Assembly: GCA_030737835.1 (NCBI GenBank)
Contig: JAUJYN010000015.1
Location: 1,184,954-1,248,953 of the forward strand
Length of the DNA stretch: 64,000 nucleotides
Reading direction: 5' to 3'
DNA from: Acorus gramineus
Lineage: Eukaryota; Streptophyta; Magnoliopsida; Acorales; Acoraceae
A program made the position numbers and the translations under genes. This document shows, piece by piece, positions 1 through 9,592 of this stretch (positions within the stretch are counted from its first letter, which is position 1; each line of letters begins with the position of its first letter). Below the pieces are notes generated by a model. That model saw only the letters and a list, made by a program, of their open reading frames with translations. It did no database searches and was not told the origin of the DNA.

Positions 1-56
1 TAATTCTCTCTCTCTCACTGTGAGAAGCTTAATGGGAGATGAAATCATCAATGCTC

Positions 57-64
57 TATATAAA
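57..64 (+). promoter_or_regulatory. TATA box of a candidate small gene
   Basis: TATATAAA lies 75 bases before the ATG at 132. A start of transcription about 30 bases downstream would leave a leader of roughly 45 bases. A CT-rich tract (positions 6-19), common in plant core promoters, lies just upstream. Inferred from sequence only. Confidence 0.45.
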
Positions 65-131
65 CAGAAGATGGGGCCAGAGACGAACTCGTTGAACACC
101 ATACACACTGAAAGAGGGGGGACAGTGAGAG

Positions 132-260
132 ATGGAGAATGGTCTTGATAACATCTATGTTGTAGATGCAACAATCGTGATCTTCTGCCTCAGGTTATTC
201 ATGGTGGTTATATTGTCACTGTTGTATGCCTACAAATTAGGCACCACCACCTCTGCTTGA
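132..260 (+). CDS. Hypothetical 42-aa membrane peptide
   Basis: A short ORF opens with MENGLDNIYVVDA and is followed by about 20 strongly hydrophobic residues (roughly 13-34, ending near LLYAYK), then a short polar tail ending TTTSA. One transmembrane segment or signal anchor is plausible. It is the first ATG after a good TATA box at 57-64, in a purine-rich leader, which supports expression more than chance would. I recognise no family. No intron is needed, and the sequence downstream turns AT-rich and non-coding. It could be a genuine plant micropeptide, an upstream ORF of a longer transcript, or a first exon. The protein reading is weak; the promoter-ORF spacing is what makes it worth listing. 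Confidence 0.35.
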   Translation: MENGLDNIYVVDATIVIFCLRLFMVVILSLLYAYKLGTTTSA

Positions 261-1610
261 AACACGTGGATGTGGGATTCCCTGTCCGAAGTATCCCCTT
301 TGTCATTTGATTCTCATTGTGTGTTCTGGACAGAATGAAAATGTTCATTTGTCACATAGTTTTATGATATATCAGTGAATCTTGTATAGTTAATAAAAAA
401 TATTTTTATTTGTGTCTTTGTGTTCAACTTGACAAATTCAATGTCAACAAACATTCGGTTCACTTGCTCATATTTGTGGAGCACTGTGTCTTTGTGCTAC
501 TATATTCTCTTTGAATGATAATGGGTCACAAAATGCAAGCATAAAACAGATCTGATCATATATTCTTACTATTTTATCCTCTTATTTTTATTTTTTCCCT
601 TCCTCTTTCAATACCTTCCAATGTATGTCTAGCTGATTTAATGCTTAGAGTACTCCATCTTATTTCTATGAAACTCATATAGAGTGGGGTAGATGACTTG
701 TATACAGTGAAAAAGAGTTTTAACCCTACTATAAATAGGGGATATTTTATGAGTATCTGGGGAAGTACCATGTGGCCAAAAACTATGCTTTAATGCTGGG
801 TGTTTGATGATCAGAAAACAAATCTCTTTCATTAGCAATTAAAAACAGAGTTTAGTTATTTTATTTTGTTTTACTTTTTGCTATGTAGTCCACTTCGATA
901 GCCTCTTGGATCCCTTCATCATTGTTTTCAACATTGTCGCCGACGGTAGGTCCCTTCTCTGCATTTGATGATTTAAAGACATGATGAAAGTTCATTTTTA
1001 TTTTTATTTTTATTTTTTTGGGTGAATCCCTTCACATCTCTCGTTAGGATTCAGTATCACTCTTCTATTTGGGTTTCATGTTTGTTATGGTGTAGGGTCT
1101 CTGATCGATGGAGGAACTGCTGGAAACGTTGGAGGTGTAGAGGAAGCAGACATGGTGGTAGAGGGGAATATGTCAAAGGTTGAGGAAAGCAGATACAAAC
1201 ACTCACTGAAAGTTGAAAAGAAATTTATAATACAATTCCAAAAATTCATTATTGTGTTAATATGCTAGCTATTTTAATATACAATTTAACAATAACTTAT
1301 ATAATTATATTATTATTTTATACACAATTTCAATATTGAAAAATAGATGTTCACTAGTCATCATCCATTTTTCCTGTAGTGACACAGATGAACTCAAATA
1401 AAGCAGCTAATTATGATGCTTCATAAGAAGTTTATCAAGAAAATGCATTCTACTAGGAACTGAGAAGGAGAGGTGATAGCAATTGCATAGTAGACAAAAG
1501 GTGACAGTTGGCACAACAAAAAGGTTTGTGATCTCTCAGTGAACTTTTTTTGTAAGTGAAAGTGCTTTAAAATTAAACTTGTCACGTGGACATATCTTTT
1601 TCATGGCAGC
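261..1610. other. AT-rich non-coding DNA
   Basis: No coding region I can support. A short open stretch near 880-955 followed by GTAGGT resembles an exon end with a splice donor, but no partner exon is convincing. T-rich low-complexity tracts occur near 1000-1020 and AT-rich tracts near 1260-1340. Confidence 0.5.
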
Positions 1611-2320
1611 CGCCTCCTACTCTTTTGGTGCAAATGCAATTCAGATGGGTTTCTATATGATGATCACGCAGGCTATGGAGCCATTATTCGAGATCCTCAC
1701 GAAAATCTTATCATTGGCAAGATGGCGTGGGTCCCCCTAGCCAGTATCAATCACTTGGAACTTCTCGGAGTCAAGACTGTTGCTCTTCTGTGTTTGCAAC
1801 TCAACCTCAGCAAGATGGGATTCAAAACACTCTACCACAGTGGTATGTTGGCTGTAAGCAGGGGCGTATTACCATGGGCTTTGAAGCGAGACTTTATTGG
1901 AACAATGGACACTCTTAGCTGCTTCGAAAATTGATCGATTACCCACACTTCTCATGAAGCTAATGCTCCAATGGATCTGATGGCGGCTAGACAAAGTCCC
2001 ATGGGATCAAGAGCCATCTATCCCTAAGACATTTGGGCTGAAATTGATGATGCCTTACACAAAGACAGGTTAGGGACAATCTTTTGGAGTAAAAAAGCCT
2101 ACCCCCAAGAAACTGAGGAGCTCCACTCAACTCAAGTTGTCTAATCCCCAATGTATTGAATTATAAACATGGCAAGTCTTTACCTTTAAAAGTGAAAGAG
2201 TAGTGGGGGGGCCCTACTACTCCTTAATTTAGAGGCGATTTTGTTTAGGTTTTTTCTTGTACATTTGCACAGTTATAGATGAGATACAACTGTTCTCTTA
2301 CTTACCAAATAAAAGAAAAA
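1611..2320 (+). pseudogene. LINE 3' remnant with RNase H-like domain
   Basis: From about 1626 the plus strand encodes W-C-K-C-N-S-D-G followed by HAGYGAIIRD and then INHLELLGVK. This is the start of the plant RNase H-like domain at the C-terminus of LINE ORF2: the first catalytic Asp is in SDG and the Glu in HLELLG. The same order (SDGSL, GYGAIVRN, INVLEYKA) is seen in the LINE at 26041-27303. The second half of the domain is out of frame or lost, with a stop near 1933. The stretch ends in an A-rich tail near 2320, as LINE 3' ends do. No reverse transcriptase is left, so this is a short, dead 3' fragment. A domesticated RNase H gene is a less likely alternative. Confidence 0.6.
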
Positions 2321-2379
2321 TTGAGACAACACAAAACTATTATGGCAAAACATGATGATTGAGAGAATGCATAATAAAT

Positions 2380-2384
2380 ATGGC
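2380..2384. repeat. Target-site duplication ATGGC (left)
   Basis: ATGGC directly precedes the left LTR and recurs at 7134-7138 directly after the right LTR. Confidence 0.85.
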
Positions 2385-2517
2385 TATTAGAATTACATAA
2401 TGAAATAATGGGAATCCTTGTATTCCATTTAGGGTTTAATTCCTTCATATACAAGTATACAGGAGTTACACGTGTAATACACTACATATATAATGACATA
2501 ACACATATAATCTAGTA
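2385..2517 (-). repeat. Copia 3' LTR
   Basis: 133 bp, matching 7001-7133 in the same orientation. Its outer end reads TATTAGAATT instead of TGTTAGAATT and its inner end TCTAGTA instead of TCTAACA, so the terminal dinucleotides have decayed. Confidence 0.9.
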
Positions 2518-2530
2518 GCCCCCCCTCAAA
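2518..2530 (-). other. Copia polypurine tract
   Basis: Read on the minus strand, TTTGAGGGGGGG abuts the 3' LTR. This is the usual position and composition of the plus-strand primer in plant copia elements. Confidence 0.8.
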
Positions 2531-2534
2531 CTCA

Positions 2535-3290
2535 TGGTGGATCATACAAAGTGAGTTTGCGTACGAGAAACTGAAATCGAGGATCTGGATGTGACTTCTT
2601 GAAGAAATCAACAAGTTCTTCGGCAGAGGAAATATGCAGAAGCGATGGTGTCTCTGCAAGAAAGTGGTAACGAACGAAGTGACAATCGATCTCAATGTGT
2701 TTGGTCCTCTCGTGAAAAACCGGATTGCTGACAATCTGAATAGTAGAGCGGTTATCACAATGAAGAGGAGCAGGATCAGTCATAGTAACTCCTACATCCA
2801 CCAAGAGGCGTCTAAGATGAACAATCTCCTTGGTGGTGATGGCTATGGCTCGATACTCAGCCTCAGTGCTGGATAGTGAAACCTTCTGTTTCTTGTTGCG
2901 CTAAGAAATGATGGAATCTCCAAGAAATATGCAGAACCTAGTGGTGGAGCGTCTAGTGGTCGGATCTCCAGCCCAATCGGTATCAGTGTAGGCCATGAGA
3001 ACCAGAGTCGAAAAGGATGACAGATCCATCGATCTAGTGATAGTACCGCATAAATATCTGAGAATACGCATAAGAGCACCATAATGCATTGATCGAGGAG
3101 TCGAGACAAACTGACTAACAATACTGACGGCATGAGCAATGTCAGGTCTGGTGATGCAGAGATACACAAGCTGACCAACGATTTGTTTGTTTCGAGTTGG
3201 GTTTGGGAGGAGCTCACCATCTGTAGGACGAAGCTTCACATGAAGCTCAAGAGGGGTATCTGCACTGCGAGTATCTGAGAGGGAAGCGCG
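2535..3290 (-). pseudogene. Copia RNase H domain (degraded)
   Basis: The minus strand encodes, in order, RPDIAHAVSIVSQF, YTDTDWAGDPTTRRST, SLSSTEAEYRA, LHCDNRSTIQIV and RTKHIEIDCHFVR. These are the hallmarks of the copia RNase H: the catalytic Asp in TDTDWAG, the Glu in TEAEY and the Asp in CDN. The reading frame shifts or stops near 2900, just before the KKQKVSLSSTEAE block, so at least two frames are needed. The domain runs directly on from reverse transcriptase, as expected for a single pol polyprotein. Confidence 0.85.
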
Positions 3291-3299
3291 CTCGAGAAT

Positions 3300-4035
3300 G
3301 TCAGCCGTAAACTTCTGTTGAGAATGTAGAATCCCACGATCACTCTATGCAATCTCGAGACCAAGGAAGTAGCGAAGAATATCGAGATCTCTCATCTGAA
3401 ATTGTCGACTGAGGTGATTCTTGACCAGAGTAATACCGGAGGAGTCATCACCAGTGATAATCATGTCATCAACATAGAGAAGAAGGATTACCCGGCCCTG
3501 CGATGAGGATCGCACAAACATAGAGTGGTCCTGAAGGCTCTCAACAAAACCAGCTACTAGAATAATGCTGCAAAAATGCTCAAACCAGGCACAAGGTGCC
3601 TGTTTGAGACCATATATAGCTTGTCAAAGACAACAAACATGCTGAGGAGGAGTGCTGAGACCTGGAGGTGGCTGCATATAAACAACTTTAGATAAATCAC
3701 CGCGAAGAAAAGCATTCTTCACGTCCATCTGAAAGAGAGGTCAGCGACGAACAACAGCAACAGCGAGAAGGGTGCGGACAGTAGTCATCTAAGCAACGAG
3801 AGCGAAGGTCTCCTCATAGTCAATACCATAGTCCTGTGTGAAACCTCTGGCAACAAGATGAGCCTTGTGTTGTTCAATGGAACCATCAAGGCAATGCTTG
3901 ATCTTGAAAATCCATTTGCAGCTGATAGGGGTAACACCATCTAGAAGGGGAACAACATCCCAGGTTTGTGTCTGCTCAAACGCCTGAAACTCCTCAGCCA
4001 TGGCCTGCTGCCACTCAGGGTACTCGACTGGCTCT
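3300..4035 (-). pseudogene. Copia reverse transcriptase (degraded)
   Basis: The domain starts with EWQQAMAEEFQAFEQTQTW and continues with CKWIFKIK, HLVARGFTQDYGIDYEETF, an AIYGLKQAPCAWF block and the catalytic LLLYVDDMIITG. Both Asp residues of YVDD are present. Stops occur after ETFALVA (near 3790) and just before the AIYGLKQ block, and another in the linker to RNase H. It would have copied the element RNA into DNA. Upstream, a Pro/Ser/Thr-rich linker (about 4100-4500) joins it to integrase, which is normal for the family. Confidence 0.88.
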
Positions 4036-4552
4036 CGATAAGATCGGGGCTCACGATGGGGATGTATAGCGGTGAGATAGGCTTGAAACTCAGGAGAATA
4101 GGTACTCACGGATGCAAAGCCAAATAGGTCAAGTGGTCCAGAGTCAAAACTGAAGCGGGCAGGTGGATGACGCTCACGCTGCGGGTAACGAGTTGAGGGA
4201 CGAGGATCCACATCAGAGAGAGGTGTGTCAGCCGTGGAAGACGGGGTACCAGTGGAGTCATCTATGGGAGGATCAAGAGGAGACACAATAGGAGGAGAAC
4301 AAGGAGGACCATGGGAGTTGTCTGCAGGAGTGCTAAGAGGAGACGAAGAACCAGAAGTGTTAGCAGTAGGAGTGCCAAGAGGAGACTCAGGGAGAGTAGA
4401 ACTAGTAGCGGGCTCAAGCACAACAGATGGCCTGAGAAGAGGTAGAGACTCAATAGAAGAGGCATGAATAGGAAAAGGCATAGGAGGAGAGAGAAGGCAA
4501 TGGGTGAAGAAAAATAGGGAACATCCTCGACAAATGACACATGACGAGTAAG

Positions 4553-5190
4553 TCAAAAACGATCTCCAACAGGATCATAGTAGCGATAAACCTTGTGTTC
4601 GAAACTAATCTCCAAGAATACACACTTGACTGACTGAGCGACCAACTTGGTGCGTTGATGAGGAGGGAGAAGCATGAAACAAGTGCATCCAAAAGTGCGA
4701 AGTCTGCTATAATCAGGTTTGGAGGAGTAAAAGCGCTCATGAGGAGTAATACCAAAGAGGACAGATGAGGGAGTAATATTGATAAGATGAATAGATAGAA
4801 GAGCAGCCTCAGCCCAGAATGTGCTGGGGACTGAAGAATAAAGTAAGAGGGAACGAGCGGTCTCAAGAATATTGCAACGTTTTCTTTCACCAACACCATT
4901 CTGCTCATGAGTATAAGGGCAGGATTGCTGGAAGAGAGTGCCATGAGATTGAAGAAGAGAACGCATCGTGGAAGAGATATATTCTCGAGCACAATCAGAC
5001 GTAAAGGTCTTGATACGAGTCTAAAACTGGGTGTGAATCATAGTGGTAAAGACCTCATATATCTTTGGGACCTCAGATCGATGACACAATAAATAAATCC
5101 AGGTAAAACGAGAATAGTCATAAATAAACTGATATAATATGAAAAACCACTCTTTGACATGATATGAGAAGAACCTCAGATATCAGAATG
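4553..5190 (-). pseudogene. Copia integrase core (degraded)
   Basis: The minus strand shows HSDI (first catalytic Asp), then in a shifted frame FIYDYSRFTWIYLL, FTSDCAREY (second Asp) and EQNGVGERK (Glu), followed by TFWAEAALLSIHLIN and LRTFGC. This is the DDE integrase of copia elements. At least one frameshift lies near 5130 and a stop lies near 5020, before FTSD. The expected SDNG is SDCA here. The core sits between the zinc-binding GAG-pre-integrase block and reverse transcriptase, the copia-specific order. Confidence 0.87.
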
Positions 5191-5451
5191 AACTAGCTCA
5201 AATGGACTAGAGGACTGATGATTAATAGAATGGAATGAAGTAGCAACGGGTTTGACTATTTTACAACCCACACAGACAGGAAGAGGAGAAAATGAAACAC
5301 GACCCAAATCACCAGACTGAATAAGGTCTTTAAGATCACAGAAACATGACTCAGAAACATGACCTAACCTTTTATGCCACAAATCAGTATCAGAGGTGAC
5401 AGTGCCACAGAAAACTGAGGGATCAAATACTGGAAGATGAATATACTCCAC
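5176..5451 (-). pseudogene. Copia GAG-pre-integrase zinc domain
   Basis: The 91-codon segment contains LWHKRLGHVSESCF and CVGCK, which supply the His-His-Cys-Cys zinc ligands of the N-terminal integrase domain. It ends in HSDI, where integrase begins. It is open on its own but is separated from protease by stops near 5450-5500. Confidence 0.85.
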
Positions 5452-5496
5452 ATAATATAGTCTGCCAATCCTATGACCAACACCAATCCTCTACCC

Positions 5497-5800
5497 TTAA
5501 CGTGGATCCTGCACAAAACACCCAGAGGAGATAAAGGTAAGGGTGAATCCAGAATCACACAATCGACTAATAAACACACAATTCACGCAAAGCTCAGGAG
5601 CATGCAAAACAAATGGTAATGAAAGGCGGCCAGTAGGGTGAGATGTGGTGGTGATCGATCCATACTGCGTGATGACTAAAGGAGAGCCATTAGCAGTATG
5701 AATCGAAGGTAGGTGTGAGGGTGCAGGTGAGCATGCAGTGAGCATAGAACTATCAGGCGTCATCTGATGTGATGCACATGAATCAAAGATCCAATAAGTA
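5497..5800 (-). pseudogene. Copia protease with altered active site
   Basis: The minus strand reads YWIFDSCASHQMTPDSS. In copia aspartic proteases the motif is WxxDSGASxHMT, so the catalytic DSG has become DSC and HM has become HQM. Replacing the glycine next to the catalytic aspartate should disable the enzyme. The downstream PLVITQYGSI and FVLHAPELCVN match the family's G(S)I and L-x-APEL blocks. The frame closes near 5497. Confidence 0.8.
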
Positions 5801-6988
5801 GGAGTACCCGTAGTAGAAGATAAGGCAAAGGGAGTAGAAGAACCAGGAAGAGACTACTGTAGAATCAGACGGTCTACGCGCTGACTGATCTGGTCAAGTT
5901 TATCCGAGTGTGGTTGAACTGAGCCAATTGAAGTAGCAGTCGTAGCGGCAATAGGAGTAAGATGATGTCCTCGTCTTTTCGGTCTATGGCGCTTCTTAGT
6001 AGATCTTCGTCTTTGCGGTCTATGGCGCTTCGTAGCAGGAGCGGCCCCTAGGATGCTCTCATAGATAAACGACGAAGTGGACTAACGAGACACCATAGAA
6101 TAGTTGCGTGTTTGAGGAGGACTGATAGTAGACATTTTTTTTTGTTTAAGATCCTGAGGCGGCGTCTGGCGTCACTGAGTGTAGCCAGAGGTGGTCGAGG
6201 GCAGCCAAAGGGCTGCCCGAGATAGCTGAAGGCGGCCGGAGCGCCACCGGAGGTGGCTGAGGGCGGCCCGAGTGCGACCGAAGGCAGCGGATATACCGCC
6301 AGAGGTGGCGGCCAGAGTCGCTAGAGGTGGCGGTTGGAGTCACTGGAGGGCGGTAGCCAGACGCGCGGTGGGTGGCAGGTCCGCGGTGGAAGACAACTGC
6401 GGGTGACTGCAGGAGGCTCCCGGGCTGTATACGTGCGTCTGCTCGGGTGCGCTGGGGCGCACTAGGGAGAGATCCCAGACACGATCCAGAGAAATCCAGG
6501 GGTTCGCATGTGGAGATCGCGGGCTATCGCGCGAGCTAGCAAAGCGCGTCCGAGATTCACCGGCACACGGACGGGCGCTCTGGTGCGGAGAGGTGGCACG
6601 AGGCGCGCGGGCAGGGCAAGTCGTAGCAGCGGCGCGGGCCAGACGCAGTGCGGCGTGCAGGCGGTGCTCGGGTGGAGCGCGCGCAGGGTAGGCGTGCGGC
6701 GCGGAGTGGACAGGGGGCGCTTGGGTAGGGAGGCGCGTGGAACAGGGGCAATAGTGGCATTGGCAGATGTAGCGACAGAGGTTGCAGCAGGGGTGGTGTG
6801 TCAGCAGGGGTAGAGCGGTGCGCGGGCTGGCAGCGGTAACGGCAGGGGTGGCACGGTAGAGTCTGCGGCAGTGACAGGGGCCGCGGAGCAGGGCACACGG
6901 CAGCGGCGTCGGCGGGCACGGTGACAACGACGGCGGCGGTGCAGTGATGAAGATTCTAAAAAAAAAAATTATGATTTTTGAGATGATG
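5801..6988 (-). other. Copia leader/gag interval without a gag domain
   Basis: About 1.2 kb where gag should lie. The pol-proximal part encodes a basic KKRHRP-type stretch, present twice in tandem (about 5970-6035), and a SDKLDQISQRVDRL stretch, as in the linker after the zinc knuckle. No CCHC knuckle and no UBN2-type capsid domain is visible. A possible gag start (MSTISPPQ, near 6134) is followed by a stop within 20 codons. Positions 6140-6950 are strongly GC-rich and form long but unconvincing Pro/Ala/Arg-rich frames. Gag seems to have been deleted or overwritten. Confidence 0.55.
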
Positions 6989-7000
6989 GCTCTGATACCA
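6989..7000 (-). other. Copia primer-binding site (tRNA-iMet)
   Basis: On the minus strand TGGTATCAGAGC directly follows the 5' LTR. It is the standard complement to the 3' end of initiator tRNA-Met in plant copia elements. Confidence 0.93.
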
Positions 7001-7133
7001 TGTTAGAATTAGAGAATGAAATAATGAGAATCATTGTATTTCATTTAGGACTTAATCCCTTTATATACAAGTATACATTAGTTACACATATAATACGCTA
7101 CATATATAATAACATAACTAATATAATCTAACA
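7001..7133 (-). repeat. Copia 5' LTR
   Basis: 133 bp, with intact ends TGTTAGA and TCTAACA that form a short inverted repeat. A minus-strand TATATAAA at 7060-7067 is a likely TATA box for the element transcript. Confidence 0.92.
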
Positions 7134-7138
7134 ATGGC
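7134..7138. repeat. Target-site duplication ATGGC (right)
   Basis: Identical to 2380-2384. Confidence 0.85.
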
Positions 7139-7696
7139 CAAACGTGATATTGTCAGAATGTAGGGCACTTAAGTCTAAACATGTTGATATCAACATATTG
7201 ATCAATTATAGTGACTAACCTTGAAAAATATAAAATATTTAATCAATATTAAAGCAGTCAATAGTCATATCCCAAAATTATGGATTCTCACTAATCTCAA
7301 AAAACAATTATTACAATGGAAATATATAAAATCCTATAAACAGATCCATAAAGAGATAAAAAAGGGAAAATTATGAGATTTTATTAGTTTTGAATTTTTA
7401 CTGATTTGATCGTTTTAGAGTATGCTTAAATTTGGTAGGGGCTCTACTTTCAAGCCGATCAGTCTATATCAACAACAACTGTTCACATTCTACAATCAAT
7501 TCAATGAAGGATGTCAAAACAGAAATCAACATCACACTCATCAAACATTATTCTGAACTCATAATACAATCACTTATTTTGGGTATTCAGTTTCATTTTG
7601 GTTTTTGTGAACCCAGATAAAAAAAAAAGAAGTGTATATGTGATTTGGGAATAATAATATGGCTTTGTAGTTGGGAGATGGCTAGCATGGTAGAGA
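7139..7696. other. AT-rich intergenic DNA
   Basis: No gene or repeat boundary seen. Confidence 0.5.
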
Positions 7697-9592
7697 GGTG
7701 ACACATAGCTGGTACTCTGTGGACACCATTCTAATCACAACTATTTGAACACAAACAATTATCCATCTATATTGATGTGGTTCTGCCTTAAAGATTCTTC
7801 ACATCATTACAATAATACCTTCTCAATTTAATAGAAATGTATTGAACTGAAGAAAAAAAAGTCTCTAAGCTCAAAAGCAAACAATGTATATCCACAGGCC
7901 TTATGAACAAGGTTTCCAGCCCATGAACATTAGGTTTTACAGCAATTATGTAGGGGGGACACTTTCACTTGTTATCCCCCCCGTTTGGATATAGAATTAA
8001 GTTATTATGAAGTTTTTACTATTCTAGTATAATAAGATAAAGTAATTTTGTGTTTAGTTGTGTTTTAAATTATTCTTATTGGAAAACAATAATAAAACTT
8101 TTGTTGTTTGAATAAAATGTGAATAAAATGTTGATAAAAATTTATAAAAAGTGAAAAAATAATGATGATTGATTTGACATGTGATTTATAAGAGGTGATG
8201 ATAATTGATTTAATAGTGAACCCACATATTCTTTGAATGGAATAACTTAGAATAACTTTAATTTCAGGGATTGGTTGGAATCCATATACCAAACAATAAA
8301 AAGATGATTTTTACATTTTCAATAAGAACTACAAAATAAAAAACCACCAAACAAAAGCTGTCTTATATTGCCTAGATCGATATTCATCTCGGTGTGGCTA
8401 TCTCTAGCGAACAGCACTACGTTATACCCGAATGAGGGTTTACAATTTGACCTCTGATTTAATCTCATATTTGAAGTTACACATAAACAGATCAAATCAC
8501 CTACACATTTGTAGTAACTTGTTAAGGAAATAGTGACCAAAAGGCAATAAATCTATCAAAATAGATTGAGCAGCAATGCCTGTGGTGACACAGCTGATAC
8601 TCTGTGGACACCACTTTAATCACAACTATTTTAACACAAACAATCGTCCATCTATATTGATGTGGTTTTGCCTTCAAGATTTTTCACATCATTACAATAA
8701 TACCTTCTCAATTTAATAGAAATGTATTGAACTGAAGAAAAAAAATTCTCCACAAGATAGGATTTAAATTGGCTCAAAAGCAAACAATGTATATCACAGG
8801 CCTTATGAACAAGGTTTCCAGCCCATGAACATTAGGTTTTACAGCAATTATGTTGGGGAACACTATTCACTTGTTGTCCCAAAGGGTTTCCGAAAACAAA
8901 TGAAGATCTAGAAAATGTTCACGTTTAATTCAAGAAAGACTCCTAGGGAAACTTTATGGAATGGAAAATTTGAATAAAATATAATAAGCTCAAACCTGTC
9001 TATATAGGTCAAACATGGAACACATCTCAATAATAAGAAAATGCTTCAAAAAAAATGAAAATAGCTTTACTTTCCACATCCATATAATGTTAATCCTATA
9101 GGATTTGCTAAATTGTCTAGGAGGCATATTTTCAGGCAAAATGAAATTTTTAGTCAAGACATCCCAAGACATCTCACATCCCACATACAATTCAACATGA
9201 AAACAACTAATATAAGGATGGTAGTGTGATTTATGAATGTAGCATTATTCTTCTCTTATTTATCACTTACCCTCAACTTATTCATTTTGAACCAAATAAC
9301 GAAAAGATGATTTTTACATTTTTAATGAGAACTACAAATAAAAAGCAACCAAACAGAAGCTCTCTTATATTGCCTAGATCGATATTCATCTCGCTGTGGC
9401 TATCTCCAACAAACAGCACTACGTGACAGTGTGAAACCCAAATGAGGGTTTACAATTTGACCTCTGGTTTAATATCATATTTGAAGTCACACATAAACAA
9501 ATTAAATCACCTACACATTTGTAATAACTTGTTAAGGAAATAATGACCAAAAGGCAGCCGATCTATCAAAATAGATTGAGCAGCAATGCCTA
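7697..9592. repeat. Diverged tandem duplication, two units
   Basis: Unit 1 (7697-8583) and unit 2 (8584-9592) are adjacent direct repeats. Both begin GGTGACAC...CTCTGTGGACACCA and both end with the stretch AGATTGAGCAGCAATGCCT. The first third (7697-7975 with 8584-8878) and the last third (8297-8583 with 9299-9592) align closely. The middles (7976-8296 and 8879-9298) do not. The unit has no coding capacity. The unlike middles fit a later insertion in one unit or a replacement in the other. Confidence 0.85.
7978..8298. mobile_element. Possible MITE in tandem unit 1
   Basis: The stretch present only in unit 1 starts CCGTTTGGATATAGAATT and ends AATCCATATACCAAACAA. The ends are imperfect inverted repeats (GTTTGG...CCAAAC). 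Size (about 320 bp), AT content and position inside an otherwise duplicated block fit a miniature inverted-repeat element. I could not define a target duplication. Confidence 0.4.

Larger units (their letters stand above)
2385..7133 (-). mobile_element. Ty1/copia LTR retrotransposon, dead
   Basis: A 4.75-kb element on the minus strand, bounded by two 133-bp LTRs and the 5-bp duplication ATGGC. In the direction of transcription (right to left) it shows the 5' LTR, a tRNA-iMet primer site, a GC-rich leader of about 850 bp, remnants of gag, protease, the GAG-pre-integrase zinc domain, integrase, reverse transcriptase, RNase H, a G-rich polypurine tract and the 3' LTR. This gene order is diagnostic of Ty1/copia. 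Every domain carries stops or frameshifts and no recognisable gag capsid domain is present, so it cannot move on its own. The LTRs differ at about 20 of 133 positions, which suggests an old insertion. Confidence 0.92.

Noticed and set aside
880-1135. Possible exon pair with GTAGGT donor and a GTAG acceptor
   Set aside because: The frame is short, with no family match and no supporting exon on either side.
6340-6927. 195-codon minus-strand ORF, Pro/Ala/Cys/Arg-rich, as a copia gag
   Set aside because: No capsid block or zinc knuckle; the composition follows the GC content.
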